64,000 nt of DNA from Mucilaginibacter ginsenosidivorax (GCF_007971525.1 NZ_CP042437.1:1488001-1552000); one strand, 5' to 3'; shown: positions 50,901-59,714, counted from the stretch's first letter. A program made the numbers and translations. Notes: generated from the letters alone by a model not told the origin.

Positions 50901-53375
50901 ATGAGTTTCGATCCATTCGATTTTAAAAACGCTTTACCGGTTATTAACGAAGACTCTGAGTTTTTTCCCTTAATGTCTACCGAAGACGAGGAGGAAATGA
51001 ACAATGAGCAACTGCCTGATATACTGGCTATTTTGCCCCTGCGCAATACGGTGCTGTTTCCTGGGGTTGTAATCCCGATAACTGTTGGCCGCGACAAATC
51101 AATCAAACTAATTCGCGACGCCAATAAAGGCAACCGGATGATTGGGGTGGTTGCGCAACAGGATGTGGGTATTGAAGACCCCAATTTTAGCCAGCTAAAC
51201 AAAGTAGGTACCATTGCGCTCATCATCAAAATGCTGCAAATGCCCGATGGTAACACCACCGTTATTCTGCAGGGTAAAAAACGTTTTGTTTTAAAAGATG
51301 AAGTTCAGTCAGAGCCTTATATTAAAGCAACCGTTGAGCCTTTTCACGAAACCAAAATAAAAGAAGACAAAGAGTTTAAAGCCATGGTATCGTCTATAAA
51401 AGACATGGCCATGAATATTATCCAGCTATCGCCAAATATCCCCAGCGAAGCCGGCATAGCTATCCGCAATATTGAAAGCACTTCATTTTTGATCAACTTT
51501 ATATCGTCAAACATGAATGCCGATATGGCGGCCAAGCAACGCTTACTGGAGGTTGCCAGTTTGCGCGAAAGGATTAACCTGGTACTGGAACACCTTACCC
51601 TTGATTTGCAGATGCTGGAGTTAAAAAACCAGATTCAAAGCAAGGTACGTGTTGATTTGGATAAGCAACAACGCGATTATTTTTTAAATCAACAGCTTAA
51701 AACCATACAGGAAGAGTTGGGCGGAAATTCCCCTGATTTGGAGATAGATAGTTTACGCCAGAGGGCCGTTAAAAAGAAATGGGCTAAAGAGGTTAAAGAC
51801 CATTTTGCCAAAGAATTGGAGAAACTTGCCCGCACTAACCCTGCCGCTGCAGATTACTCGGTACAGATAAATTACCTGGAGCTATTGCTTGATTTGCCAT
51901 GGAACGAGTTTACAAAAGATAACTTCGACCTGAAACGCGCCCAAAAGGTTTTGGATAAAGACCACTTTGGACTTGATAAGGTTAAACAACGCATTATTGA
52001 ATACCTGGCCGTGCTTAAGTTAAAGCGCGATATGAAGGCGCCTATCCTTTGCCTGGTTGGCCCTCCCGGAGTTGGTAAAACGTCGTTGGGTAAATCTATC
52101 GCCAAGGCTTTAGGCCGCAAATATGTACGTATGGCATTGGGTGGTATCCGCGACGAAGCAGAGATTCGTGGCCACCGTAAAACCTACATTGGCGCTATGC
52201 CGGGCCGCATTATCCAATCGGTAAAAAAAGCAGGGGCGGCCAATCCTGTTTTTATTTTAGACGAGATTGATAAAGTAGGAAACGATTTCCGCGGAGACCC
52301 TTCTTCGGCTTTATTGGAAGTGCTTGACCCCGAACAGAACAGCACTTTTTATGATCACTATGTTGAGATGGATTTTGATTTATCAAACGTAATGTTCATT
52401 GCAACCGCTAACTCCCTGAGCAGTATCCAGCCTGCGCTTTTAGACAGGATGGAGATTATTGAGGTGAACGGCTATACCATCGAAGAAAAAATAGAAATTG
52501 CCAAACAACACCTTGTACCCAAACAACGCGACGCGCATGGCCTGAAATTAAAGGACATTGCCCTTAAAAGCGATATCCTTGAAAAAATCATTGTTGATTA
52601 TACCCGCGAATCGGGCGTACGTGCGCTGGAGAAAAAGATAGGCTCGGTAGTGCGTGGCATTGCCAAAAACATCGCTTTGGAAGAGGCCTACAACCCGGCA
52701 GTAAACAAAAAGGATATCGAAAAAATATTGGGTGCGCCAATATTTGATAAAGACCTTTACGAAGGCAACGATGTGGCCGGCGTTGTAACAGGCCTGGCCT
52801 GGACATCGGTAGGCGGCGACATCCTGTTCATTGAAGCAAGCCTGAGCCCTGGTAAAGGCCGTTTAACACTTACCGGCAGCCTGGGCGATGTGATGAAAGA
52901 ATCGGTAACTATTGCTCTTGCATATTTAAGGGCGCATGCAAGTTACTTTGACATCAACCCGAAACTTTTTGACCTTTGGGATGTGCATGTACACGTGCCG
53001 GCAGGTGCCACACCAAAGGATGGCCCATCGGCAGGTATCACGATGCTTACAGCGCTGGTTTCGGCATTTACGCAACGTAAAGTAAAACCTAACCTGGCCA
53101 TGACAGGCGAGATAACCCTGCGCGGCCGCGTTTTGGCAGTTGGTGGCATCAGGGAAAAAATACTTGCTGCAAAACGCGCCAATATCAAAGAGATCATTCT
53201 ATGCAAATCAAACCAGAAAGATATCCTGGAAATTAAAGAGGACTATATAAAAGATTTGAATTTTCATTATGTAACCGATATGCGCGATGTGATTAAGCTT
53301 GCGTTACTGGAAGAAAAAGTAACCGAGCCGCTTGACCTTACGGTTAAAGAAGAGACAAAACCCGTTTTGAATTAA
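50901..53375 (+). CDS. lon: Lon ATP-dependent protease
   Basis: 824 residues, LonA type. The N-terminal substrate domain (LPDILAILPLRNTVLFPGVV, to ~residue 240) is followed by coiled linkers, an AAA+ domain with Walker A GPPGVGKTSLGKSI, Walker B VFILDEIDKVG, GHRKTYIGAMPGRII, arginine finger region ALLDRMEII, and the S16 protease domain with the Ser in PKDGPSAGITM and the Lys in GIREKILAAKR. Degrades misfolded and regulatory proteins in the cytoplasm. An N-terminal acidic extension (EDSEFFPLMSTEDEEEMNNE) is common in Bacteroidota. Preceded by a sigma54-like site. Confidence 0.97.
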   Translation: MSFDPFDFKNALPVINEDSEFFPLMSTEDEEEMNNEQLPDILAILPLRNTVLFPGVVIPITVGRDKSIKLIRDANKGNRMIGVVAQQDVGIEDPNFSQLNKVGTIALIIKMLQMPDGNTTVILQGKKRFVLKDEVQSEPYIKATVEPFHETKIKEDKEFKAMVSSIKDMAMNIIQLSPNIPSEAGIAIRNIESTSFLINFISSNMNADMAAKQRLLEVASLRERINLVLEHLTLDLQMLELKNQIQSKVRVDLDKQQRDYFLNQQLKTIQEELGGNSPDLEIDSLRQRAVKKKWAKEVKDHFAKELEKLARTNPAAADYSVQINYLELLLDLPWNEFTKDNFDLKRAQKVLDKDHFGLDKVKQRIIEYLAVLKLKRDMKAPILCLVGPPGVGKTSLGKSIAKALGRKYVRMALGGIRDEAEIRGHRKTYIGAMPGRIIQSVKKAGAANPVFILDEIDKVGNDFRGDPSSALLEVLDPEQNSTFYDHYVEMDFDLSNVMFIATANSLSSIQPALLDRMEIIEVNGYTIEEKIEIAKQHLVPKQRDAHGLKLKDIALKSDILEKIIVDYTRESGVRALEKKIGSVVRGIAKNIALEEAYNPAVNKKDIEKILGAPIFDKDLYEGNDVAGVVTGLAWTSVGGDILFIEASLSPGKGRLTLTGSLGDVMKESVTIALAYLRAHASYFDINPKLFDLWDVHVHVPAGATPKDGPSAGITMLTALVSAFTQRKVKPNLAMTGEITLRGRVLAVGGIREKILAAKRANIKEIILCKSNQKDILEIKEDYIKDLNFHYVTDMRDVIKLALLEEKVTEPLDLTVKEETKPVLN

Positions 53376-53390
53376 AACAAAAAATAATAC

Positions 53391-53420
53391 AAAAAAGGTG
53401 TCTTACGAGGCGCCTTTTTT
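53391..53420 (+). terminator. Terminator after lon
   Basis: AAAAAAGGTGTC, 6-nt loop, GGCGCCTTTTTT with two G-U pairs. Confidence 0.85.
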
Positions 53421-53604
53421 GTTTATAATGTGATGTATTGCTTTTAAGCAACCATGGGCGAATACCTGTTTTAATTACCGTTTATTTAGCTCATTATCAA
53501 CCCAGCACCTTTGCGTAAACCAGCAAATCATCATTTTTGAAACCTTTTATGCCCCATAAGCGTAATACAGCATGAATTGTATATTAATTCTACTTACCTA
53601 AAGA

Positions 53605-54213
53605 ATGAAAAAAACTTTTACTCTTAACGGAATTATTCTGATCCTGCTCCTATTGTCCGGCCTTGGCGTATCAGCACAAATTGTTGAGCCCAATATGACG
53701 GATACTGTTAAAAAATCGCATCCTACAGGTACTAATAATAAGGTGGTTATAGATACTACCAAAGCAGATTCAACCAGTTCTGAACCGGAAGGCGACCGTG
53801 CCCAAACGGCTTTTTTTGAGGTTGGCGGTCCTGGCCTGGCATTAACGGTAAATTACGATATGCGCTTCGGGCACAGGCGCAACGGCCTGGGTTTTAGGGT
53901 TGGTGCCGGTTATTTTGCAACCGACGGCAACGATGTATTTTCGGTACCGATACAAATTAATTACCTGTTTGGAAAAGGCAACAGCCTCATTGAACTTGGT
54001 GGCGGCACTACCTTTTTAAACTCGCACGGTAACAGCAATGGCAAAACATTCATTTTCGACAGAGTTACCGGCTTTATTGGCACGGCAACAATAGGCTACC
54101 GTTACCAGCCCCAGGAACGGGGCATCAACCTGCGAATAGGTTTTGTACCCATATTTTACGACGAGGGCATTATTGCAGCCGGCGGTATTAGCGTGGGCTA
54201 CACGTTTAAATAA
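53605..54213 (+). CDS. Predicted outer-membrane barrel protein
   Basis: 202 residues. Signal peptide MKKTFTLNGIILILLLLSGL to VSAQ. After an S/T/D-rich stretch come amphipathic strands (FFEVGGPGLALTVNYDMRFG, RNGLGFRVGAGYFATDGNDV, SLIELGGGTTFLNS, FVPIFYDEGIIAAGGISVGY) ending GYTFK. Such short barrels are common in Bacteroidota with unknown roles. It stands alone after the lon terminator. Confidence 0.68.
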   Translation: MKKTFTLNGIILILLLLSGLGVSAQIVEPNMTDTVKKSHPTGTNNKVVIDTTKADSTSSEPEGDRAQTAFFEVGGPGLALTVNYDMRFGHRRNGLGFRVGAGYFATDGNDVFSVPIQINYLFGKGNSLIELGGGTTFLNSHGNSNGKTFIFDRVTGFIGTATIGYRYQPQERGINLRIGFVPIFYDEGIIAAGGISVGYTFK

Positions 54214-54237
54214 GTTTTCTCGGAAAGTTGTATAAAA

Positions 54238-54625
54238 ATGTCATCCTGATTACTCAAGATCTCGCAGGACGGCATCTCACATGCTGCCCGCCTCGCATAT
54301 AGCAAATCTGCAAGTAGGATGCCGAAACAAGTCATTCATGATAGATCCTATTTTCCTGTCATCCTGAGTGGTAAAATTTTGCGAAATTCTGAAGGAGGAA
54401 TGACAACGATTTAATCCCCAATGTCATGCCGAACTTGTTTCGGCACCCCAAATGCTAAGTATACTTCATGCGGGTCACCTGTCCTGTGGGATCCCGAAAC
54501 AAGTTCGGGATGACTTCCATTTTTCAACTTGTCATGGGTAGGAACGAAGGATCTATAGGCTGCGCATGACCGACAGAAAAGTTCGCGAATAGATCTTTCG
54601 TACTTCAGGATGACAGTGTTTTATT
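54238..54625. repeat. Cluster of nested dispersed repeats
   Basis: Several different elements in one 517-bp gap: GTCATCCTGATTACTCAAGA at 54239, GTCATCCTGAGTGGTAAAAT at 54358, GTCATGCCGAACTTGTTTCG with GGCAC at 54422, the inverse CCGAAACAAGTTCGGGATGA at 54493, and TTTCGTACTTCAGGATGACA at about 54596. GTCAT...ATGAC ends recur. No ORF worth calling between 54214 and 54730. Confidence 0.85.
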
Positions 54626-54730
54626 TTTGAATATCAACCTGTTCGGAAGCCGCGAATTTTACTACTGAGCATGACAAATCTGGAAGGGATGCCATTGTCC
54701 AAACCCATAAGTATTCCAAACAGCTGTTAT

Positions 54731-56104
54731 TTACCTCGCCATCCTGCTAACAATCTCTTCCGCAGTTAATTTCTCCTGCACGCCGCTGCTCATATCTTTA
54801 AAAGTTAATAAACCGCTTTGCATTTCATCGCCACCGATAACTACAGTGTAGGGGATATTTTTGTTATTGGCGTAGTCTAACTGTTTTTTGATTTTGGCGC
54901 CGGCCGGGTAAAGTTCCGTATTAACATTTTGGCGGCGCAATTGCTGCAGTAACGGCAAGGCGTAGGTTTCGCCCTCCTTATCAAAGTTACAGATCAGCAC
55001 CTGGGTGCTTTGGTTGGCGGCTGTTGGGAAAAGGTTTAGTTCTTCCAAAACGTCATAAATCCTGTCGGCACCGAAGGAAATACCTACACCGGTAAGGCCT
55101 TTGAGGCCAAACATGCCCGTAAGGTCATCATACCGGCCGCCACCACCGATGCTGCCCATGGCTGCCTCGTTTGTTTTTACCTCAAATATGGCGCCTGTGT
55201 AATAGTTTAAGCCACGGGCAAGGGTTATATCCAGTTCGAGCGTTGCGGTTTGCAGCGGGCAACTTTCAATGTATTTAAAAACTGTCTCTATCTCGTCACA
55301 GCCTTTAAGGCCGATATCTGACTGGGCCAATGCTTCGCGCAGGCTTTGCAGTTTTTCGGCATTGGTACCTTGCAGTAAAATGACCGGTTTTATTTTTTCA
55401 ACGTCGGCTTCGGTAAAGCCACGTTCTATCAATTCTTTGGTGACGCCATCCAGGCCTATTTTGTCCAGCTTGTCAATCGCAACGGTTAGGTCGATAATGT
55501 TATCGGCCTTGTCAATGATTTGGGCTATCCCCGTCAGAATTTTGCGGTTATTAATCTTGATGGTAAAATCTTTAAGGCCTAATTTGCCTAAGGCTTCGTC
55601 GTAGATCAGTACAAACTCCGCTTCGTTCAGCAAAGAATCCGAGCCTACCACATCAGCATCGCACTGGTAAAATTCACGGTAACGGCCACGCTGTGGCCTG
55701 TCGGCACGCCAAACCGGTTGCACCTGGAAGCGCTTGAACGGGAAGGTGATCTCGTTCTGGTGCATTACTACGTAGCGGGCGAAAGGTACAGTTAGATCGT
55801 AACGCAGGGCCTTTTCAGAAATATCAGAAGCCACGGCATTTGAGTTGAGCGCCGCCAGTTTTTCGGGATTTACCTTGGCCAGGTAATCGCCGCTATTCAG
55901 TACTTTAAATATCAGCTTATCTCCTTCTTCACCATATTTACCCAATAATGTTGATGAATTTTCCATGGTTGGGGTTTCTATCTGTTGATAGCCGTATTTA
56001 CGGAAAACGCTTTTAATAGTATCGAAAATGTAGTTACGCTTCACCATTTCAGCAGGTGAAAAATCGCGGGTGCCTTTAGGTACGGATGGTTTGATGGATG
56101 CCAT
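54731..56104 (-). CDS. hisS: Histidine--tRNA ligase
   Basis: 457 residues from ATG 56104 (MASIKPSVPKGTRDFSPAEM). Class II synthetase: motif 1 region RKYGYQQIETPTMENSSTLL, motif 2 FKRFQVQPVWRADRPQRGRY REFYQCDADVVG-type, HisA motifs LDITLARGLNYYTGAIFEVK and GSIGGGGRYDDL, and motif 3 GVGISFGADRIYDVL. The C-terminal anticodon-binding domain follows (QVLICNFDKEGETYALPLLQ, ELYPAGAKIKKQLDYANNKN). A TACATTTG box ends 4 nt before the ATG. Confidence 0.96.
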   Translation of the reverse strand: MASIKPSVPKGTRDFSPAEMVKRNYIFDTIKSVFRKYGYQQIETPTMENSSTLLGKYGEEGDKLIFKVLNSGDYLAKVNPEKLAALNSNAVASDISEKALRYDLTVPFARYVVMHQNEITFPFKRFQVQPVWRADRPQRGRYREFYQCDADVVGSDSLLNEAEFVLIYDEALGKLGLKDFTIKINNRKILTGIAQIIDKADNIIDLTVAIDKLDKIGLDGVTKELIERGFTEADVEKIKPVILLQGTNAEKLQSLREALAQSDIGLKGCDEIETVFKYIESCPLQTATLELDITLARGLNYYTGAIFEVKTNEAAMGSIGGGGRYDDLTGMFGLKGLTGVGISFGADRIYDVLEELNLFPTAANQSTQVLICNFDKEGETYALPLLQQLRRQNVNTELYPAGAKIKKQLDYANNKNIPYTVVIGGDEMQSGLLTFKDMSSGVQEKLTAEEIVSRMAR

Positions 56105-56108
56105 GCGG

Positions 56109-56116
56109 CAAATGTA
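56109..56116 (-). promoter_or_regulatory. TAnnTTTG -7 box for hisS
   Basis: TACATTTG on the minus strand, 4 nt before the hisS ATG. Confidence 0.6.
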
Positions 56117-56527
56117 CAAAAAAGCAAATTATACGTTTTGCAAAATTGGGTGCGGGCAGGTAGCTGTACACTGGCCACAAAAACGCAAAAAATGTCCCTT
56201 TGAATGCCGTGAAATCTAAACTGTTGGCAATAACCTTTTGAATGCGTTTAACCCGGGAAAAATAACAGATTTTGTGCTAACCATGAAAAACATTCAAATA
56301 ATTGATTATCAAATATTTATCTTATAATATTTTAAAAAAGTGTTAAGTTATGTTAACCCTGTCTCAATACATTTATACTACTATGCAGGGCCCCGACGAT
56401 TGAAGATGCCAGATCGTCAACCTTTAAACCTCTGCGATATCTAATCGGGTATCCGGACAAATGATCCCGAATACTTTATATGACACTCTTTTTACCGTCG
56501 GCAATTTTAACCAATGCCCAATTAACA
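56117..56527. other. Gene-free stretch between hisS and GNAT
   Basis: AT-rich, divergent region. I see no ORF longer than ~27 codons, no strong palindrome and no RNA-gene signature. Confidence 0.6.
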
Positions 56528-56535
56528 TATTTTTG
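56528..56535 (+). promoter_or_regulatory. TAnnTTTG -7 box for the GNAT gene
   Basis: TATTTTTG ends 6 nt before the ATG at 56542 and argues for that start over the in-frame ATG at 56461. Confidence 0.55.
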
Positions 56536-56541
56536 AAGGCC

Positions 56542-57051
56542 ATGAACATTATCACTCAAACGCCCCGCTTGTTGATCCGCGAATTTACTACTGCCGACGA
56601 AGCCCTGTCCCTGATTATGGATGAGGACGAACGTCTTACGCAATACGTAAAAAAGCGCACCCCCGCCGAAAGCAAGCAGGTGTTTAAGGATACGCTAAAA
56701 GATTACAAAAACAAAACCGGCCTTGGCCGCTGGGGAATTTTCAACGTGGCCGATAATGATTTCATTGGCGTATGCATGCTAAAACCCAGCGAATCCGATG
56801 GCGATAAAATTGAATTGGGCTACCGGCTGCATCTTAAATATTGGGGACAAGGCATCGCCACCGAACTTTCAAAGGCTTTGATTAATTACGGTTTCAACAA
56901 AGTTGGGTTAACAGAAATTTATGCCGTTACCCATCCGCATAACGCCGCTTCGCAAAAGGTTTTGTTAAAAGCCGGCCTGCAACGTTTCGGCGAAGCTTTT
57001 TGGTATGGAGAGGATTTGCCGTTTTTTAGGGTAAGAAAAGGGGCGATTTAA
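56542..57051 (+). CDS. GNAT-family N-acetyltransferase (RimJ/RimL-like)
   Basis: 169 residues from ATG 56542 (MNIITQTPRLLIREFTTADE). The Acetyltransf_3-type layout is clear: TPRLLIREFT start, GLGRWGIFNVADNDFIGVCM, KIELGYRLHLKYWGQGIATE (acetyl-CoA loop near W-G-Q-G-I-A), ALINYGFNKVGLTEIYAVTH and PHNAASQKVLLKAGLQRFGE. The substrate is unknown; relatives acetylate ribosomal protein N-termini or small molecules. Monocistronic. Confidence 0.88.
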   Translation: MNIITQTPRLLIREFTTADEALSLIMDEDERLTQYVKKRTPAESKQVFKDTLKDYKNKTGLGRWGIFNVADNDFIGVCMLKPSESDGDKIELGYRLHLKYWGQGIATELSKALINYGFNKVGLTEIYAVTHPHNAASQKVLLKAGLQRFGEAFWYGEDLPFFRVRKGAI

Positions 57052-57084
57052 TTACTACATTGCTTTAGGGAGTACAACGAGATT

Positions 57085-57420
57085 TATTTGTAATAAATGA
57101 CATCGGCCCGCTCATTCGCCGCGGGAGGGCTTGTTACTTTGTCTTGATACAAAGTAACCAAGGCCGAGCATAGCGAGATAATGAGCACCAAAAAAAACAA
57201 ATAATAAACGAATAAATCAAGTCAGCAGAAATGCTTCTTTGCGCTCAAGGCCTTTGCCCGGCAAAACGGTCAAAACCTGGGCTGGAATTATTTTGCCCTC
57301 ACCCACTTAGAACCACACACGCGCAAAAACTTCCTATGCCCTGCAGCCGCACGGCCCCGCATCGTTTTGACCGTTTTCACCCGAAGCTGTTCTACTGACA
57401 CATTGAGGAACACGAAAACT
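57085..57420. repeat. ~335-bp non-coding dispersed-element candidate with inverted repeats
   Basis: Contains a 10-bp perfect hairpin GTTACTTTGT-CTTGAT-ACAAAGTAAC (57133-57158), then TTCTTTGCGCTCAAGGCCTT at about 57233-57252, and a 14-bp perfect inverted repeat AAAACGGTCAAAAC (57263-57276) with GTTTTGACCGTTTT (57364-57377). GC-richer than the surrounding gap and with no ORF; it resembles a repetitive non-autonomous element. Exact ends not determined. Confidence 0.6.
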
Positions 57421-57694
57421 AAATATTAGGGAAAAGCCGCAGTTAAATTTTCGTAAATTCGAAAAATCACGAACAGATAAAAGACGAGACGATTTACAGC
57501 TAAATTCTGTTTATTCTTTAATTCTAAAAATTCAGGTTCAGACAAACGCGATAGGGATCGGCGCGGATACCGGCAAATGTGGCTAAGGCCTGTGCAGTAT
57601 GAGCATAGAGCCCGGGCCGCAGGCATCGCCATGGGATAAGTCAAAACTCGAAAAAATCCCGGACGACGAATCAAGAATTTCCTAACGATCTTTT
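57421..57694. other. Gene-free remainder of the gap, probably repeat-derived
   Basis: GC-rich core around 57550-57660 (GATAGGGATCGGCGCGGATA, GCCTGTGCAGTATGAGCATA, GAGCCCGGGCCGCAGGCATC) has the look of a second dispersed element. The 82-codon minus-strand frame at 57426-57674 has no protein-like features. Confidence 0.45.
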
Positions 57695-58135
57695 TTACTT
57701 CCCCGTTAACTCCCTTATAATATCCTTACATCCAACTTTTATCAGCTCAAATACCGGTTCAAACTGGGTGTCATCGTGGTATGGATCGGGCACAATTTTA
57801 TCGCCTAACAGGAGTTTTACTTTTTGTGCATGTTCGTCATTGCGGGCCATGTCCAGGATATCGCTAAGGTTGTACTTATCCATCACAAAAATATGGTCAA
57901 ACTCGTCGAAGTCGCTTTTCCTGAACAGGCGGCAAATTTGCCCGCTTATATCAATTCCGTGGTTTCGCGCCGCGCGTACTGAGCGCCTGTCGGGTCCCTC
58001 GCCTACGTGCCAGTTTCCGGTGCCGGCCGAATCAACCTGCCAGCCCAAACCCTGCTCGTCGCTCAGGTGCTGCATTATCCCCTCGGCCAGCGGCGAACGG
58101 CAGATGTTACCGAGGCATACCATTAGTATTTTCAT
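57695..58135 (-). CDS. Low-molecular-weight protein-tyrosine phosphatase
   Basis: 146 residues from ATG 58135 (MKILMVCLGNICRSPLAEGI); the in-frame stretch upstream is translated word array G and is discarded. P-loop C-L-G-N-I-C-R-S (Cx5R) at residues 7-14 and the general acid in VPDPYHDD. DHIFVMDKYNLSDILDMARN is family typical. Dephosphorylates tyrosine or possibly arginine phosphate; partner kinase not in the window. Downstream of the S1/P1 nuclease gene, with array G between. Confidence 0.93.
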   Translation of the reverse strand: MKILMVCLGNICRSPLAEGIMQHLSDEQGLGWQVDSAGTGNWHVGEGPDRRSVRAARNHGIDISGQICRLFRKSDFDEFDHIFVMDKYNLSDILDMARNDEHAQKVKLLLGDKIVPDPYHDDTQFEPVFELIKVGCKDIIRELTGK

Positions 58136-58145
58136 TTCTTTTTGA

Positions 58146-58237
58146 GGTAAAAGGGTAAAGGCGAAAGGTAAAAGGCGAAAGAGTTTTTGGATCAGCAATA
58201 CTAACCTTTTGCCTTTAACCTTTTACCTTTCGCCTCC
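58146..58237. repeat. Period-7 word palindrome G
   Basis: The left arm is GGTAAAA, GGGTAAA, GGCGAAA, GGTAAAA, GGCGAAA (58146-58180). The right arm is CCTTTTG, CCTTTAA, CCTTTTA, CCTTTCG, CCT (58205-58235). The gap between arms is only ~24 bp, so a strong hairpin is expected between S1/P1 nuclease and LMW-PTP genes. Confidence 0.88.
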
Positions 58238-58242
58238 AAAAA

Positions 58243-59037
58243 TCAACCAAACAACTGATTCAGCACTCCTGCCAGCCGGATGCCGGCTTTAAGGAGTTGT
58301 TGATTCAGTGTGGCTATGTGGTTAAAATTGTATTTGTAAGTAAGGTTATCGCCCGGTTTAATGTCGGCATAAAACTTTTCGGCCAGTTGGTTGCTTTCAA
58401 ACAGCCATTGGCTTATTGGGGCTTTTTGCAGGGCGGCGCGCTGGGCGGCGGTGCTGTGGTTTATCCAGGCGGCATATTCGGTATAGCTTAATTGCTGGTT
58501 ATCTATCAGCTGGCTATCCCAAACCGAGTGCAGGTTGCTATCCTTGCCAAACCATTGTACTTTAAAGTCGTTACCGCCTTTATCGCTGGTGTGGCCTGTA
58601 TGAAAGGGCTGGTGCACATCCTCAACAATATGGATCAGCATACGCAGGTAAAGCAGTTTGTTGGCTTTGGTTGTGCTTTTATTTTTAAGACCGGCTATCA
58701 AAAAATTCATTTTGGTATAGGCATCAGTAGCTGTATCGGCTTTTAAATAGGTTTGCAATTCGGGATAGGTGTAAGCCTTATCCAGGTCGATAAAATGCCA
58801 GTTGTACAGGTAGCCGTAAGCAGGGTCCGACTTAATAAAATCGGCCCAGTTGCTGGTAATAGCTATCGACTCGTCACCTAAAATAGCCTGTATAGCTTTG
58901 CGTGCCTTGGGCGTTAAATAGCTATCGGCTATCTGGCCGCAAATGCGGTGGCCGTTGGTACCCCATGCCATGCTTTGTACCGGGATGTAGCATATGGCTA
59001 CAAAAAAAACGATTTTTTTTAAGATTGATGTTTTCAT
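58243..59037 (-). CDS. S1/P1-family zinc nuclease
   Basis: 264 residues. Signal peptide ending MA-WGTNGH, which leaves Trp as residue 1 of the mature protein, a zinc ligand in this family. Other ligands are visible in WGTNGHRICGQIADSYLTPK, NWHFIDLDKAY, MLIHIVEDVHQPFHTGHTSD (HxxxDxxxPxH) and KGGNDFKVQWFG with NLHSVWDSQLID. Members cut single-stranded DNA/RNA and remove 3'-phosphates in the periplasm. The start overlaps the upstream lipoprotein stop by 1 nt (TAATG), so the two are coupled. Confidence 0.93.
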   Translation of the reverse strand: MKTSILKKIVFFVAICYIPVQSMAWGTNGHRICGQIADSYLTPKARKAIQAILGDESIAITSNWADFIKSDPAYGYLYNWHFIDLDKAYTYPELQTYLKADTATDAYTKMNFLIAGLKNKSTTKANKLLYLRMLIHIVEDVHQPFHTGHTSDKGGNDFKVQWFGKDSNLHSVWDSQLIDNQQLSYTEYAAWINHSTAAQRAALQKAPISQWLFESNQLAEKFYADIKPGDNLTYKYNFNHIATLNQQLLKAGIRLAGVLNQLFG

Positions 59038-59606
59038 TATAATGGTTTTGGGATGCAGCTTGTTTTTTTAACCAAACGCGCGTTAATGGGTATTACGCTT
59101 GATGTACTTGTAAATTGAATGAGCGAATCTTTAGTTTGTTTTACTTTAAAAAACTCCTCGTAATCGCCCCAGCGGAAACAGGTTTTCTCGTCTTTGTAAC
59201 TCAGGTTGGCGTTGCAAAATTCGCCTTTAAGATGCAGGGTATCCAGCTTTTGGGAATAGGTGCCGCGGATGTACTCGTCCCAATGCCCCTTATTCATGCA
59301 GGTATCGGCACCATAGTTTACCTTGCTTACGGTACTTATCTTCATCACAAACGAATCGCAGCTAAATTTAATATCGTACAGCGAATAGGTAACTAACCTC
59401 TTCTCTGCCGGAACCGAATCCTGCTTCCACTCGCCCTGTAAATAAGTTAATCCTGGCTTTTGCATGTTAGGGTTCATGCTGCAGCCGCTGAGGTAAACGG
59501 CGAAAGGTAAAAGGTAAAAGGCTTTATTGAGGCAAAAGGTGAAAGGCGAAAGGTGAAAGTTTTTTTTGCTGAAAGCCGAAGGCTGAAAGTGAAAAGCCTT
59601 TTTCAT
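59037..59606 (-). CDS. Lipoprotein whose signal peptide is encoded by word array H
   Basis: 189 residues from ATG 59606 (MKKAFHFQPSAFSKKNFHLS). The export signal ends in LLPFAVYLSGC, lipobox L-S-G-C, about residue 42, unusually far from the start. Residues ~5-40 are translated from repeated 7-bp words. The mature part is a small beta domain (TYLQGEWKQDSVPAEKRLVT, YSLYDIKFSCDSFVMKISTV, GHWDEYIRGTYSQKLDTLHL), unrecognised. A longer in-frame ATG at 59660 is also possible. It is coupled to the S1/P1 nuclease gene. Confidence 0.65.
   Translation of the reverse strand: MKKAFHFQPSAFSKKNFHLSPFTFCLNKAFYLLPFAVYLSGCSMNPNMQKPGLTYLQGEWKQDSVPAEKRLVTYSLYDIKFSCDSFVMKISTVSKVNYGADTCMNKGHWDEYIRGTYSQKLDTLHLKGEFCNANLSYKDEKTCFRWGDYEEFFKVKQTKDSLIQFTSTSSVIPINARLVKKTSCIPKPL
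59492..59596. repeat. Period-7 word array H, inside a coding region
   Basis: Ten 7-bp steps from 59492: GGTAAAC, GGCGAAA, GGTAAAA, GGTAAAA, GGCTTTA, TTGAGGC, AAAAGGT, GAAAGGC, GAAAGGT, GAAAGTT; then GCTGAAA, GCCGAAG, GCTGAAA, GTGAAAA (59568-59595). It shares words with array G, 1.3 kb away. No strong opposite arm. Confidence 0.85.
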
Positions 59607-59674
59607 CGTCGGAGCTGAAAGAAAATCGTTCAGGGGATTTAGCATAAACTTGCTATTCAAAAGCAGTAAATCAA

Positions 59675-59710
59675 AAGCCCCTCTCCTTCAGGAGAGGGGT
59701 TGGGGTGAGG
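59675..59710. repeat. Copy of the CCCTCTCC dispersed repeat
   Basis: GCCCCTCTCCTTCAGGAGAG followed by GGGTTGGGGTGAGG; CCTCTCC pairs with GGAGAGG. Inverse orientation relative to the copy at 12527-12611. It sits between fumC and the lipoprotein gene. Confidence 0.8.
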
Positions 59711-59714
59711 ATTC

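Noticed and set aside
57426..57674. 82-codon minus-strand ORF in the repeat-rich gap
   Set aside because: Lies in apparent dispersed-repeat sequence with no recognisable protein pattern.
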